20,457 nucleotides of DNA. Origin: a virus. Positions 9,067 to 16,108 of this stretch are shown here, in pieces. Under the pieces are notes generated by a model that ran no database searches, was not told where the DNA came from, and saw nothing but the letters and a program-made list of their open reading frames with translations. Each line of letters starts with the position of its first letter. The stretch's first letter is position 1. The stretch covers positions 1-20,457 of IMG/VR virus record IMGVR_UViG_3300025840_000338; one strand, written 5' to 3'. The position numbers and the translations under genes were made by a program.

Positions 9067-9201
9067 ATGAATCTACTGAAAGATCTATGGGATCATTTGA
9101 AAGAATGGTCGGATTGGAAAATGAAGGATTGGATCAAGGCGGCTATTGTAGCTATCGTGGTCATCTGGGTAATTAGTTGGATGACAGGCGGAGCAGCATA
9201 G
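9067..9201 (+). CDS. 44-residue single-helix membrane protein, possible holin partner
   Basis: A very short gene supported by the best ribosome site of this region (AAGGAGGT, 3 nt spacing). The N-terminal 25 residues are amphipathic and Trp/Lys-rich (DLWDHLKEWSDWKMKDWIK). They are followed by one membrane helix, AAIVAIVVIWVISWM at about residues 26-40, and a short GGAA end. The stop TAG overlaps the GTG start of the three-helix holin, so the two are translationally coupled. Small membrane proteins placed beside a holin often act as antiholin, pinholin or holin partner; that is inference. I recall similar short Trp-rich proteins from marine phages, without a known function. Confidence 0.7.
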   Translation: MNLLKDLWDHLKEWSDWKMKDWIKAAIVAIVVIWVISWMTGGAA

Positions 9202-9614
9202 TGCTTAATCTTCTCGGTGGCTTACTTGGTGGCGGAAAAGGTGGAGCCTTAGAAACTATTTCAAAAGTTGTCGATGAACTTCATACGAGTGAGGAAGAAA
9301 AACTAGATAAAAAAATTCTAATGCAACGCTTACAACAAAAGCTTGCAGAAAAACAATTAGATGTTAATGCAAAGGAAGCCAGCCATCGCAGCGTATTCGT
9401 TGCTGGCTGGCGACCAGCTATAGGATGGTGCGGAGCCCTAGCTTTATTTTTCGCGTTCATCTTATCTCCCTGTATTGAATGGTATGCAAAATTCTCAGGT
9501 ATAGATATTGTACCACCTGCTATAGAAACTGGGCCTCTTCTAGCAATTGTCACTTCAATGCTCGGCGTATCTGGTCTTCGCACTTTTGAGAAGGCACGAG
9601 GATTAACTAAGTAA
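9201..9614 (+). CDS. Three-transmembrane holin (GTA_holin_3TM-like)
   Basis: I place the start at GTG 9201, which shares a base with the previous stop (TAGTG). From there the protein is 137 residues and opens with a Gly-rich segment (LLGGLLGGGKGG). The TTG at 9177 would lie inside the previous gene and adds an unlikely charged leader. A helical, charged segment at about 20-65 (KKILMQRLQQKLAEKQ) is followed by VAGWRPAIGWCGALALFFAF, the family's hallmark W-R-P-x-x-G-W entry to the first membrane helix. A second hydrophobic stretch includes PAIETGPLLAIVTSMLGVSGL and the end FEKARG. This matches the holin family of gene transfer agents and alphaproteobacterial phages. It would sit in the inner membrane and give the lysozyme access to peptidoglycan. 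Confidence 0.82.
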   Translation: MLNLLGGLLGGGKGGALETISKVVDELHTSEEEKLDKKILMQRLQQKLAEKQLDVNAKEASHRSVFVAGWRPAIGWCGALALFFAFILSPCIEWYAKFSGIDIVPPAIETGPLLAIVTSMLGVSGLRTFEKARGLTK

Positions 9615-10030
9615 TGAGTTGGAATTTTAATGAAATGTTAGACAAGTGTTGGATGACAGCACTTCAACATGAACCAGAGGCAAAACTCTATCAAGGGTTT
9701 GCTACAAAAGAAATGAAATTTGTAAATTCTGTTTTTAGAGGAAAAAATAATACTACTCTTTTAGTAGAGTGTAATGACGAAGGAGAATCACATTTACATG
9801 ATGTTGACAGTCCTTATATGGATGATTGTGTTATTCACCCACCTATAAAAATGTCACAAGAAGAGTCACTAAAAATATTAACAGAACATTTGGTAAATCC
9901 AGAGTGGTCAAATGTTGTTCTACGTAAACCTCTTGGACCAGAACCAATTAATACTTCTTATATTTATACATGTGTTACTGGTTATTGGGCCGTGGATACA
10001 GAAACAGGAGCCGTTACTAAATTTTCATGA
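9614..10030 (+). CDS. Hypothetical protein within the lysis cluster
   Basis: A 138-residue soluble-looking protein whose ATG shares a base with the holin stop (TAATG); GAGGA at 9598-9602 may serve as ribosome site. It has no signal peptide or membrane helix. It is acidic in the middle (DEGESHLHDVDSPYMDDCV) and ends overlapping the lysozyme start by four bases. Aromatic segments such as SYIYTCVTGYWAVDTETG suggest a beta-rich C-terminus. No family recognised. Its place between holin and lysozyme could mean a role in lysis timing, but unrelated genes often sit in such clusters. Confidence 0.6.
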   Translation: MSWNFNEMLDKCWMTALQHEPEAKLYQGFATKEMKFVNSVFRGKNNTTLLVECNDEGESHLHDVDSPYMDDCVIHPPIKMSQEESLKILTEHLVNPEWSNVVLRKPLGPEPINTSYIYTCVTGYWAVDTETGAVTKFS

Positions 10031-10467
10031 CATACGACGAATTAGCAGGTTCCGTAAAACTATCCGAAGGCTTCAGAGATCACGTGTACATAGACACGGA
10101 AGGATTTCGCACAATTGGGTGGGGTCATAAAGTAGTACATGAAGATAAGTTTGAAGATGGTAAAACATACACAAAAGAAGAATTACAAGAAGTATTTGAT
10201 AAAGATTTAAATAAAGCAATTGGTCAAGCAAGAATGTTGATGGAAGAACATGGTGTAACCGATTTGCCTATTTTAGCACAACACACCATTACCGAAATGG
10301 TATATCAACTTGGAAAATCAGGCGTGTCCAAGTTCCGTAACATGTGGAAATGCCTGCAGAACCGAGATTTTAACGGCGCGAGTTTAGAAATGTTAGACTC
10401 GAAATGGAATCGTCAAACTCCTAATCGTTGTAAAAAATTATCGGATCAAATGAAATCATGCGCATAG
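10027..10467 (+). CDS. T4-type lysozyme / endolysin (GH24)
   Basis: A 146-residue peptidoglycan hydrolase cleaving the MurNAc-GlcNAc bond. The catalytic triad is complete with the spacing of T4 lysozyme: E14 in LSEGF, D23 in YIDTEG and T29 in FRTIGWGH (E-x8-D-x5-T). The C-terminal signature KWNRQTPNRCKKL matches the Q-TPNRA-R segment of the family. Length is close to T4 lysozyme (164) and typical of single-domain phage endolysins. There is no signal peptide or anchor, so release into the periplasm should depend on the holin encoded upstream. The start overlaps the previous stop (ATGA) and the end overlaps the next gene by 10 bases. Confidence 0.92.
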   Translation: MTYDELAGSVKLSEGFRDHVYIDTEGFRTIGWGHKVVHEDKFEDGKTYTKEELQEVFDKDLNKAIGQARMLMEEHGVTDLPILAQHTITEMVYQLGKSGVSKFRNMWKCLQNRDFNGASLEMLDSKWNRQTPNRCKKLSDQMKSCA

Positions 10468-10652
10468 AAAATTTTTTTACTTATTATAAAAATCAATTAT
10501 TAAATAGACAAACAGCAGTAGAACAAGCTATATTGCAAGGCGTTTCAGATTGGAACGAATATAGGTATTTAACAGGTAAGTTACATGCCTTACAACAAGA
10601 AGTACAGGAACTCACGGACCTGCTAAAAAAACAGGAGCTAGACGATGACTAA
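10458..10652 (+). CDS. Small coiled-coil hypothetical protein
   Basis: A 64-residue protein starting 10 bases inside the lysozyme gene and ending 8 bases inside the GroES-like gene, so it is coupled on both sides. The N-terminal half is basic and aromatic (NFFTYYKNQLLNRQ). The segment WNEYRYLTGKLHALQQEVQE from about residue 33 begins a strong heptad-like helix continuing to a short acidic end (LDDD). I recall similar small proteins with a YRY-x-x-G motif in marine phages. No function is known to me. There is no membrane helix, so it is not an obvious spanin. Confidence 0.6.
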   Translation: MRIENFFTYYKNQLLNRQTAVEQAILQGVSDWNEYRYLTGKLHALQQEVQELTDLLKKQELDDD

Positions 10653-11058
10653 ACCAAAACTAATAGTCCCAAAACATGTTTGGGATGGCAAACAAGCAGA
10701 ACAAAAAAAACAAGAGCTAGAAAAGATTCCTGAACCAACAGGCTTTAGAATTGTTCTATTTCCTTTACGATTGCAAGGTAAAACAAAAGGAGGAGTTCTT
10801 CTTACTGATGACACAATTCAAGAGTCACAAATAACAACAAATATATGTAAAGTTTTAAAAGTAGGCCCTAGTGCTTACAAAGATAAAGAAAGGTTTCCTG
10901 ATGGTCCTTGGTGCAAGAAGGATGATTGGGTTTTAATTACTAGATATGCGGGATCTAGAATTAAAATAGATGGGGGCGAATTAAGGATTATTAATGACGA
11001 TGAAGTTCTGGCAGTTGTTGATGATCCAAGAGATATACTGCCAGCTAATATTTTATAA
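10645..11058 (+). CDS. GroES-like co-chaperonin (Cpn10)
   Basis: A 137-residue protein with a Cpn10 fold signature after a charged N-terminal extension of about 30 residues. The first strand is GFRIVLFPLRL (33-43). The mobile loop then reads KTKGGVLLTDDT (46-57), where V51-L52-L53 sits where GroES has the Ile-Val-Leu tripeptide that grips GroEL. The middle strand is ICKVLKVGP. The later strands are KKDDWVLITRYAG and the region EVLAVVDD. Host GroES is about 95 residues, so this version is enlarged at the N-terminus and in the KDKERFPDGPW insertion. It should cap host GroEL and help fold virion proteins, as T4 gp31 does; its place just before scaffold and capsid genes agrees. Ribosome site AGGAG is at 10632-10636. 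Confidence 0.85.
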   Translation: MTKPKLIVPKHVWDGKQAEQKKQELEKIPEPTGFRIVLFPLRLQGKTKGGVLLTDDTIQESQITTNICKVLKVGPSAYKDKERFPDGPWCKKDDWVLITRYAGSRIKIDGGELRIINDDEVLAVVDDPRDILPANIL

Positions 11059-11072
11059 ACATGGAGAACTCT

Positions 11073-12035
11073 ATGCAAAACGCAAGTGAAAAAATGGTTC
11101 CAATAGACACATCAGGTGATCCCGTTGAAGTGGAACTTAATGAAGATAAAAAAGAAGAGGGTGTTGAAGTTCAACAAGAAGAGCAAGAAACCAATAACCT
11201 TGTTGAAGAAACAGTAAAGCAAGAAGAGCCTAAAGAACTTTCACGTGAAAAGATTGAACCAGAAGTTCCTACCGATCCTTATGAAACAGGAGATCTTGAT
11301 AACTATAGTAAGGGAGTAAAGAAAAGAATTAACAATCTCGTAGGAAGAATGCGAGAAATGGAAAGACTTTATGAAACTACTCAAAAAGAAAATGAAGAGC
11401 TTAAAAAGAAATATAGTAGTGTGGGTAGAGGTTATGTATCAGAATTTGAAGGTAGAGTTACATCTTCAGTAGAAGCTGCTAAATCCAAACTTAAAAAAGC
11501 TATAGAAGATAATGACACGGAAGGACAAGTAGCTGCGCAAGAACAATTGGCGCAAGCAAAAGCAGACTCTGTGCGTTTAACTAATTTAAAAGCTAATCAA
11601 AAAAGAGATGAAGAAGCTCAAAAAGCTTTTCAACAACAAGCGCAAATGCCTCAACAAGAGCAACCTTATCAACCTGTCGATTATAAAGCAGAAGATTGGG
11701 CAGCAAAAAACACTTGGTTTGGATCAGATAAAGCTATGACTGCTACTGCAATGTCTTATCATGATGAATTACTGCAAGAAGGGTTTGACCCAACAAGCGA
11801 TGAGTATTATAATGAAATTAATTCTTATATAAGAAGCGAGTTTCCTCATAAGTTTAAAAAAGCTGAAGAGGAGAAACAACCCGAAACGAAACAGCCCGTT
11901 CAGACTGTTGCGTCGGCCGTACGAAAAACTAAATCTGGACGCCGAGTCGTGAAGCTCACACCTTCACAAGTTGCAATAGCTAAAAGACTTAATGTGCCAC
12001 TAGAAGAATACGCAAAACACGTGAAGGAGGCGTAA
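11073..12035 (+). CDS. Capsid scaffolding / assembly protein
   Basis: I choose the ATG at 11073 because GGAG at 11063-11066 lies a normal 6 nt before it; the ATG at 11061 overlaps that site. That gives 320 residues. The N-terminal 70 are very acidic and low in structure. Next comes a long helical region (NYSKGVKKRINNLVGRMREM, then more coiled coil). After it are a Gln-rich linker and a conserved-looking segment with WAAKNTWFGSDKAM and EINSYIRSEFPHKF. A basic C-terminal part ends in the helix LTPSQVAIAKRLNVPLEEY. This acidic-coil-basic layout, and the place before the capsid gene, fit scaffolding proteins. These drive shell assembly through a C-terminal helix and then leave or are degraded. 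No protease motif was seen. Confidence 0.8.
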   Translation: MQNASEKMVPIDTSGDPVEVELNEDKKEEGVEVQQEEQETNNLVEETVKQEEPKELSREKIEPEVPTDPYETGDLDNYSKGVKKRINNLVGRMREMERLYETTQKENEELKKKYSSVGRGYVSEFEGRVTSSVEAAKSKLKKAIEDNDTEGQVAAQEQLAQAKADSVRLTNLKANQKRDEEAQKAFQQQAQMPQQEQPYQPVDYKAEDWAAKNTWFGSDKAMTATAMSYHDELLQEGFDPTSDEYYNEINSYIRSEFPHKFKKAEEEKQPETKQPVQTVASAVRKTKSGRRVVKLTPSQVAIAKRLNVPLEEYAKHVKEA

Positions 12036-12503
12036 ATGACTGAAACTAAAATAAACAAAACCTCACGCAAATTGGAAACCCGTGAAAAGGATACTCGAAA
12101 GAGGGGATGGGTTCCCCCTTCGAATCTTGAAGCACCTGAACCACCTGAAGGTTATCACCATCGGTGGGTAAGAGCTGAATATCGTGGTATGCAAGATGAA
12201 AAAAACATCATCGGTAGACTACGAAGCGGATATGAATTTGTAAAATCAGATGAATATCCCGATAGAATGGATTTACCATCTATCGCTGACGGCAAATATA
12301 AAGGTGTAATAGGGATAGGTGGATTATTACTAATGCGTTGTCCTGTTGAAGTTAAAGAAGACAGAAATTCTTATTTCAGAAACTTAACGGATTCAAAGAC
12401 ACAGGCAGTAGAAAATGATCTCCATAAAGAAGAGCATCCAGCTATGCCAATCCATCAGGAAAGGCAAAGCAGAGTAACATTTGGAGGCAATAAGAAATCT
12501 TAA
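12036..12503 (+). CDS. Conserved hypothetical protein of the head module
   Basis: A 155-residue protein with a strong ribosome site, AAGGAGG, at 12024-12030. The N-terminus is basic and extended. The middle has HHRWVRAEYRGMQDEKNI, then GRLRSGYEFVKSDEYPD, then YKGVIGIGGLLLMRCPVEV, which looks like a small alpha/beta core. The tail is polar. I recognise this pattern as a conserved gene between scaffold and capsid genes in many marine phages, but know no assigned function. A minor head or assembly role is inferred only from position. Confidence 0.7.
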   Translation: MTETKINKTSRKLETREKDTRKRGWVPPSNLEAPEPPEGYHHRWVRAEYRGMQDEKNIIGRLRSGYEFVKSDEYPDRMDLPSIADGKYKGVIGIGGLLLMRCPVEVKEDRNSYFRNLTDSKTQAVENDLHKEEHPAMPIHQERQSRVTFGGNKKS

Positions 12504-12546
12504 TGAGTAAGATCATTTATGTCTCTGAAAAATTTAGGAGACTACT

Positions 12547-13131
12547 ATGGCTAACATAGATCAAGCTTTCGGTTTAAGACCGATAGCTAAAGTTGGTTCT
12601 GCCCCTGGTGGAACAACTGGTACGACTAAATACTCTATTACAAGTGGCGCAAGCGCAATATTTACAGGAGACCCCGTTAAGCCAAAGGCTGACGGATCAA
12701 TTGAGGTAGCAACGGCTGGCGACCCTATTAGAGGTATTTTTTTAGGATGTTTCTACACAGATCCATCCACAGGCAAACCTAGATATAACAACACTTTCCC
12801 CGACGGTACGGTGGCAAGTGATGCTATAGCTTTTGTTGCTGATGATCCTGACCAATTATATATTGCTCAGCAAGATTCAGTTGGAAGCAATCTAGTAGCA
12901 GCTGACTTAAACCAAAACTGTGATCTAGTTTTTGGTGCTGGTTCTACCACTTCGGGTATTTCTGGTGTAGAAATTGATTCAAGTTCTAAAAATACTACTG
13001 CAGCACTTCAGGTGAAGTTGATTGATTTTTATGACACACCGAGTAATGACGCTACGGCTAATAACTCTGTTCTTGTTATAAAACTTAACAACTCTGATAT
13101 GAACGGTGGTACTGGAACTGCAGGCGTATAG
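12547..13131 (+). CDS. Head decoration-like structural protein
   Basis: A 194-residue protein, predicted beta-rich and high in Gly, Thr, Asp and Ser, with ribosome site AGGAG at 12536-12540. The N-terminus (NIDQAFGLRPIAKVG) and the segments FTGDPVK, DQLYIAQQDS and VFGAGSTTSGISGVEIDSSS are of the kind I recall just before the major capsid gene in marine phages. It has no membrane segment or signal peptide. A role as capsid decoration or stabilising protein is inferred from its beta-rich composition and the capsid gene starting 9 bases downstream. It could also be a minor capsid protein. Confidence 0.68.
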   Translation: MANIDQAFGLRPIAKVGSAPGGTTGTTKYSITSGASAIFTGDPVKPKADGSIEVATAGDPIRGIFLGCFYTDPSTGKPRYNNTFPDGTVASDAIAFVADDPDQLYIAQQDSVGSNLVAADLNQNCDLVFGAGSTTSGISGVEIDSSSKNTTAALQVKLIDFYDTPSNDATANNSVLVIKLNNSDMNGGTGTAGV

Positions 13132-13140
13132 GAGTAGATT

Positions 13141-14043
13141 ATGGCGATTAATAGAGCGCAACTCGCGAAAGAGCTAGAACCTGGCCTTAACGCCTTGTTC
13201 GGTATGGAGTATTCTCGTTATGAAAACGAGCATGCTGAGATTTTTGACCAAGAAACAAGTGACAGAGCTTTTGAAGAAGAAGTAATGTTAGTTGGCTTCG
13301 GTGAAGCTGCAGTCAAGCAGGAAGGTTCTGCTGTACAATTTGATACAGCTCAAGAATCTTTCACTGCTAGATATTCTCATGAAACTGTTGCATTAGCATT
13401 CAGTTTGACTGAGGAAGCAGTCGAAGACAACTTGTACGATACTTTATCGGCTCGTTACACAAAATCTTTGGCACGTTCAATGGCATACACAAAGCAACAA
13501 AAAGCAGCGAACATTTTAAATAATGCATTCACAACTGCTGGTGGTGATGGTGTTTCATTAGTAAACACAGCACACCCAACTGCTTTAGGTGGCACATTCT
13601 CAAACAGAAGTGCAACTGATGCTGACTTGAACGAAACCTCATTAGAGCAAGCGATGATCGACATTGCAGGCTTTATCGACGAAAGAGGGCTAAAAGTTGC
13701 AATGCAAGGTAGAAAACTAATTCTTCCTGTAAACATTCAATTTGTAGCTGATAGAATTTTAAATTCTACTCTAAGAGTTGGTACTGCTGATAATGACATC
13801 AACGCACTTAGAAACATGGGTATGCTACCTGATGGATACGTGGTTAACCACTACCTATCAGATACTGATGCATACTTCATCAAAACTGATGCTCCTAATG
13901 GATTCAAACACTTCGTAAGAGCTGCCCTTGCTACTGGCATGGAAGGTGATTTCGATACAGGAAACATGAGATATAAAGCACGTGAAAGATACAGCTTTGG
14001 TTTCTCAGATCCTAGATGTGTATACGGATCTCAAGGTTCATAA
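13141..14043 (+). CDS. Major capsid protein (HK97-fold, Mu gpT-like)
   Basis: A 300-residue protein, the likely building block of the icosahedral shell. Features of the Mu gpT-like branch of HK97-fold capsid proteins are visible. These are an N-terminal helix (QLAKELEPGLNALFG), an extended-loop region around YSHETVALAFSLTEEAVED, the tandem SLARSMAYTKQQKAANILNN spine helix, and the C-terminal strands KARERYSFGFSDPRCVYG. Length suits a coat protein without a fused protease or scaffold. GGAG at 13131-13134 serves as ribosome site. A strong terminator follows 29 bases after the stop, as expected for the most abundantly expressed gene. Confidence 0.9.
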   Translation: MAINRAQLAKELEPGLNALFGMEYSRYENEHAEIFDQETSDRAFEEEVMLVGFGEAAVKQEGSAVQFDTAQESFTARYSHETVALAFSLTEEAVEDNLYDTLSARYTKSLARSMAYTKQQKAANILNNAFTTAGGDGVSLVNTAHPTALGGTFSNRSATDADLNETSLEQAMIDIAGFIDERGLKVAMQGRKLILPVNIQFVADRILNSTLRVGTADNDINALRNMGMLPDGYVVNHYLSDTDAYFIKTDAPNGFKHFVRAALATGMEGDFDTGNMRYKARERYSFGFSDPRCVYGSQGS

Positions 14044-14071
14044 GAATTAACTAAATCTTTCTTAGGTGAAG

Positions 14072-14097
14072 AAGGCGCTTGTAAGAGCGCCTTTTTT
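14072..14097 (+). terminator. Rho-independent terminator after the capsid gene
   Basis: Inverted repeat AAGGCGCT (14072-14079) and AGCGCCTT (14086-14093) with a 6-nt loop gives an 8-bp stem, GC-rich in its centre. A run of six T at 14092-14097 overlaps its base. It is the only clear intrinsic terminator I found in the window. Confidence 0.9.
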
Positions 14098-14198
14098 ATT
14101 TTATAACTTATGTACCTAGATTAATTAAGTTGTGTAGACTGACTAGGCAGACGGTATAGAGACTACATGACGAGGGCTATACACCATAGGAGGTTATT
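14098..14198 (+). promoter_or_regulatory. Intergenic leader, possible promoter for the downstream virion genes
   Basis: No gene lies in this stretch after the terminator. A new promoter would be expected here to express the next block, but I see only weak candidates. TATAGA at 14155-14160 has TTGTGT 19 nt upstream, and TATACA at 14180-14185 has no good -35. AGGAGGT at 14188-14194 is a strong ribosome site with 4 nt spacing to the ATG at 14199. The promoter claim is low confidence; the ribosome site is clear. Confidence 0.3.
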
Positions 14199-14720
14199 AT
14201 GGCACAAACGACTTTTCAAGGGCCAGTTAAATCAATTAACGGTTTCATAGGAGCAGGTGTTGGAAACGTAGTAAGCTTAACAGCGGATACAACTCTAACA
14301 GTTGCAGACCACGCAGGTCGAATTTTAACGTGTAATGATGCAGACGGCAAATTTACTTTACCAACGATTGACGCTACAGCTGATGCTAACGGCACAGGAC
14401 CAGGCAACGATCCAAACAACACTAACAACGTAGGCGCTACTTTTACTTTTATTGTAGAAACAGCAGCTACTGATATGGACGTGTTAACTGATGGTACCGA
14501 TAAATTTGTTGGTGGTGCTTACATTGGTATTGATGATTCAGCAGCAGGTAAAACTTTTATCTCTGGTGCAACTAACGATGTTATTACACTAAACGGAACA
14601 ACAAAAGGTGGACTTGCAGGTAGTATTATTAAATGTACTGCAATGGCTGATAATAAATATCATGTCGAAGCACAGTTATTAGGTTCAGGAACTCTAGTAA
14701 CTCCATTTGCGGATGCGTAA
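14199..14720 (+). CDS. Beta-rich virion structural protein
   Basis: A 173-residue protein rich in Thr, Gly, Ala and Asp, with strong ribosome site AGGAGGT. It begins with TTFQGPVKSINGFIGAG and alternates short hydrophobic strands with Gly/Asp turns (VSLTADTTLTVADHAGRIL, NDVITLNGTTKGGLAGSI), typical of beta-sandwich virion proteins. I recall this N-terminus from marine phages in the block after the capsid gene. The exact role (decoration, head fibre or tail part) cannot be told from sequence. It has no signal peptide. The next ATG shares a base with its stop. Confidence 0.65.
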   Translation: MAQTTFQGPVKSINGFIGAGVGNVVSLTADTTLTVADHAGRILTCNDADGKFTLPTIDATADANGTGPGNDPNNTNNVGATFTFIVETAATDMDVLTDGTDKFVGGAYIGIDDSAAGKTFISGATNDVITLNGTTKGGLAGSIIKCTAMADNKYHVEAQLLGSGTLVTPFADA

Positions 14721-15034
14721 TGTTCGGTCTTAAAAATAAAGAACTAACTTCGAGCGGACAAGTTACGACTAAAGTCTCTGCGGGCACTAACACTCTTAGT
14801 GCCCCCGCTAGAGTTCTACAGTTAAGCATTAGATGCGGTACAACTTTAGGAAGAGTGGATCTAAGAGATAACGGTTCAGGTGGAACTGTTAAATACACAG
14901 TTCCTACTCCTGCAATCGGCGCTGGTGAAGATGAAGTAATGACGATTAGTTTTCCAGATTTAGGTATTAAATTTGATACAGATCTTTACGTTTTCTTTAA
15001 CCAAGCAACGCACGTAGAAGTTTTGTACGCATAA
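14720..15034 (+). CDS. Small beta-rich virion protein
   Basis: A 104-residue protein translationally coupled to its upstream neighbour (TAATG). Predicted strands alternate with Gly/Asn turns: VLQLSIRCGTTLGRVDLRDN, GTVKYTVP, DEVMTISFPDLGIKF, and DLYVFFNQATHVEVLYA. The compact all-beta look and the location between two other beta-rich genes suggest a virion component. I recall similar short proteins next to comparable genes in marine phages but no assigned function. It has no membrane helix or signal peptide. Confidence 0.6.
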   Translation: MFGLKNKELTSSGQVTTKVSAGTNTLSAPARVLQLSIRCGTTLGRVDLRDNGSGGTVKYTVPTPAIGAGEDEVMTISFPDLGIKFDTDLYVFFNQATHVEVLYA

Positions 15035-15035
15035 G

Positions 15036-15833
15036 ATGGCTAGGCTTGTCACATCAATTTCTAAATTAGGATCCTCTGAGCCATTTGAACTTCAGGTGGC
15101 TCAGGGACAAATCGCTTATCACAAACATATTTACAAGTTTGGACAAAATTCAGTCGTTGGAAATAGTGTAGAAACTATCTGGCAACAAGGTGGTTTATAT
15201 TCTTATCCACCAAGTGCAACTACAATGACGGTATCTAGTTCTAATACAAATGATACATCAGCAGGAACAGGTGCAAGAACAGTTTTAATTTCTGGATTGG
15301 ACGGAGATTATAATGAAATATCTGAAACTATAACACTAAATGGTCAAACAGCTGTTACTACTACTAATTCATTTTTACGAGTAAACAGAGCAATAGTTTT
15401 AACCGCAGGAAGTGGCGGGGCAAACGCAGGAACTATTTATGTAGGAACAGGAACAGTGACTACAGGTGTACCTGCCAATGTTTATACAACAATTAATGGA
15501 GATGGCACAAACCAAAGTCTTCAAGCATTTTGGACAGTACCCGCAAACTATAACGCTTATATTCATCAAACAAATATCTCAACAGGAAATAGTTCAAATA
15601 CTCCCGCTGTTTTAAAAACTTTGTTAGTGGCAAGACCACATGGTGGAGTATTTAACACAAAAGAAGTAATTGTATTAACAGATGGCAATCATCTACAGAA
15701 CTATAGTTTTCCCATTACATTAACAGAAAAAACAGATATTGAATTTAGAGCAGAGTCAAGTTCAGGATCTGTAAGCTTTAATGTGTCTGCGTCTATGAAT
15801 ATTTTATATGTTAGAATGGGAAGCAGTTTATAA
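15036..15833 (+). CDS. Virion structural protein of the marine phage FG-nDT-GTGAR type
   Basis: A 265-residue, mostly beta protein. It shows a run I know from virion structural proteins of marine myo- and podophages: IYKFGQNSVV near 32-41, ETIWQQGGLYSYP, then SSSNTNDTSAGTGARTVLI, then GLDGDYNEISETITLNGQ, and FLRVNRAIVLTAGSGGANAG. The C-terminal half has further strands (FNTKEVIVLTDGNHLQNYSF, DIEFRAESSSG). In other phages such proteins are found in the virion; a tail, fibre or head-surface role is inference. The start lies one base after the previous stop with little ribosome site, so it probably depends on reinitiation. The end shares a base with the next ATG. Confidence 0.7.
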   Translation: MARLVTSISKLGSSEPFELQVAQGQIAYHKHIYKFGQNSVVGNSVETIWQQGGLYSYPPSATTMTVSSSNTNDTSAGTGARTVLISGLDGDYNEISETITLNGQTAVTTTNSFLRVNRAIVLTAGSGGANAGTIYVGTGTVTTGVPANVYTTINGDGTNQSLQAFWTVPANYNAYIHQTNISTGNSSNTPAVLKTLLVARPHGGVFNTKEVIVLTDGNHLQNYSFPITLTEKTDIEFRAESSSGSVSFNVSASMNILYVRMGSSL

Positions 15834-16108
15834 TGGCTGATAAGCAACCACGTAGAAATAAAAAGAATTTCCGCCCTACTGAAAAGGGGGCGGGAATGAC
15901 TAAAGCTGGGGTAAAGAAATATAGAGCAATGAACCCTGGTTCTAAATTAAAAACAGCAGTTACAGGTAAAGTTAAAAAAGGATCTAAAGCTGCTAAAAGA
16001 AGAAAATCATATTGTGCAAGAAGTGCAGGTCAAATGAAACAATTTCCAAAGGCTGCTGCTAATCCAAATTCAAGATTACGACAGGCTAGGAGACGTTGGA
16101 AGTGTTGA
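15833..16108 (+). CDS. Small basic phage protein, DUF6321-like
   Basis: A 91-residue strongly basic protein. The order GMTKAGVKKYRAMNPGSKLK, then KAAKRRKSYCARSAGQMK with C61, and the final RRRWKC with C91 match the small phage family I know as DUF6321 (AG-x-KKY, RRKS[FY]CAR, R-W-K-C). Function of the family is unknown. The two cysteines could bind metal or form a crosslink. It begins the second group of small basic genes, coupled to the structural gene upstream through TAATG, and the next reading frame overlaps its end. Role in DNA binding or inside the capsid is only suggested by charge. Confidence 0.75.
   Translation: MADKQPRRNKKNFRPTEKGAGMTKAGVKKYRAMNPGSKLKTAVTGKVKKGSKAAKRRKSYCARSAGQMKQFPKAAANPNSRLRQARRRWKC

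Noticed and set aside
9177-9200. TTG start giving eight extra residues to the holin
   Set aside because: It lies inside the 44-residue gene; the GTG at 9201 overlapping that gene's stop gives a natural N-terminus.
11061-11072. Upstream ATG for the scaffolding gene
   Set aside because: The GGAG ribosome site lies right within these codons and is well spaced for the ATG at 11073.
12503-12559. 18-residue open frame between the conserved unknown and the decoration-like gene, starting at TAATG
   Set aside because: Ends inside the next gene and has no recognisable features; it could bridge translation, but is as likely chance.
14128-14185. Near-matching short repeats (GTGTAGAC, CTATACAC) in the post-terminator intergenic region
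   Set aside because: The pairing is imperfect and short; it does not form a convincing operator, hairpin or attachment site.
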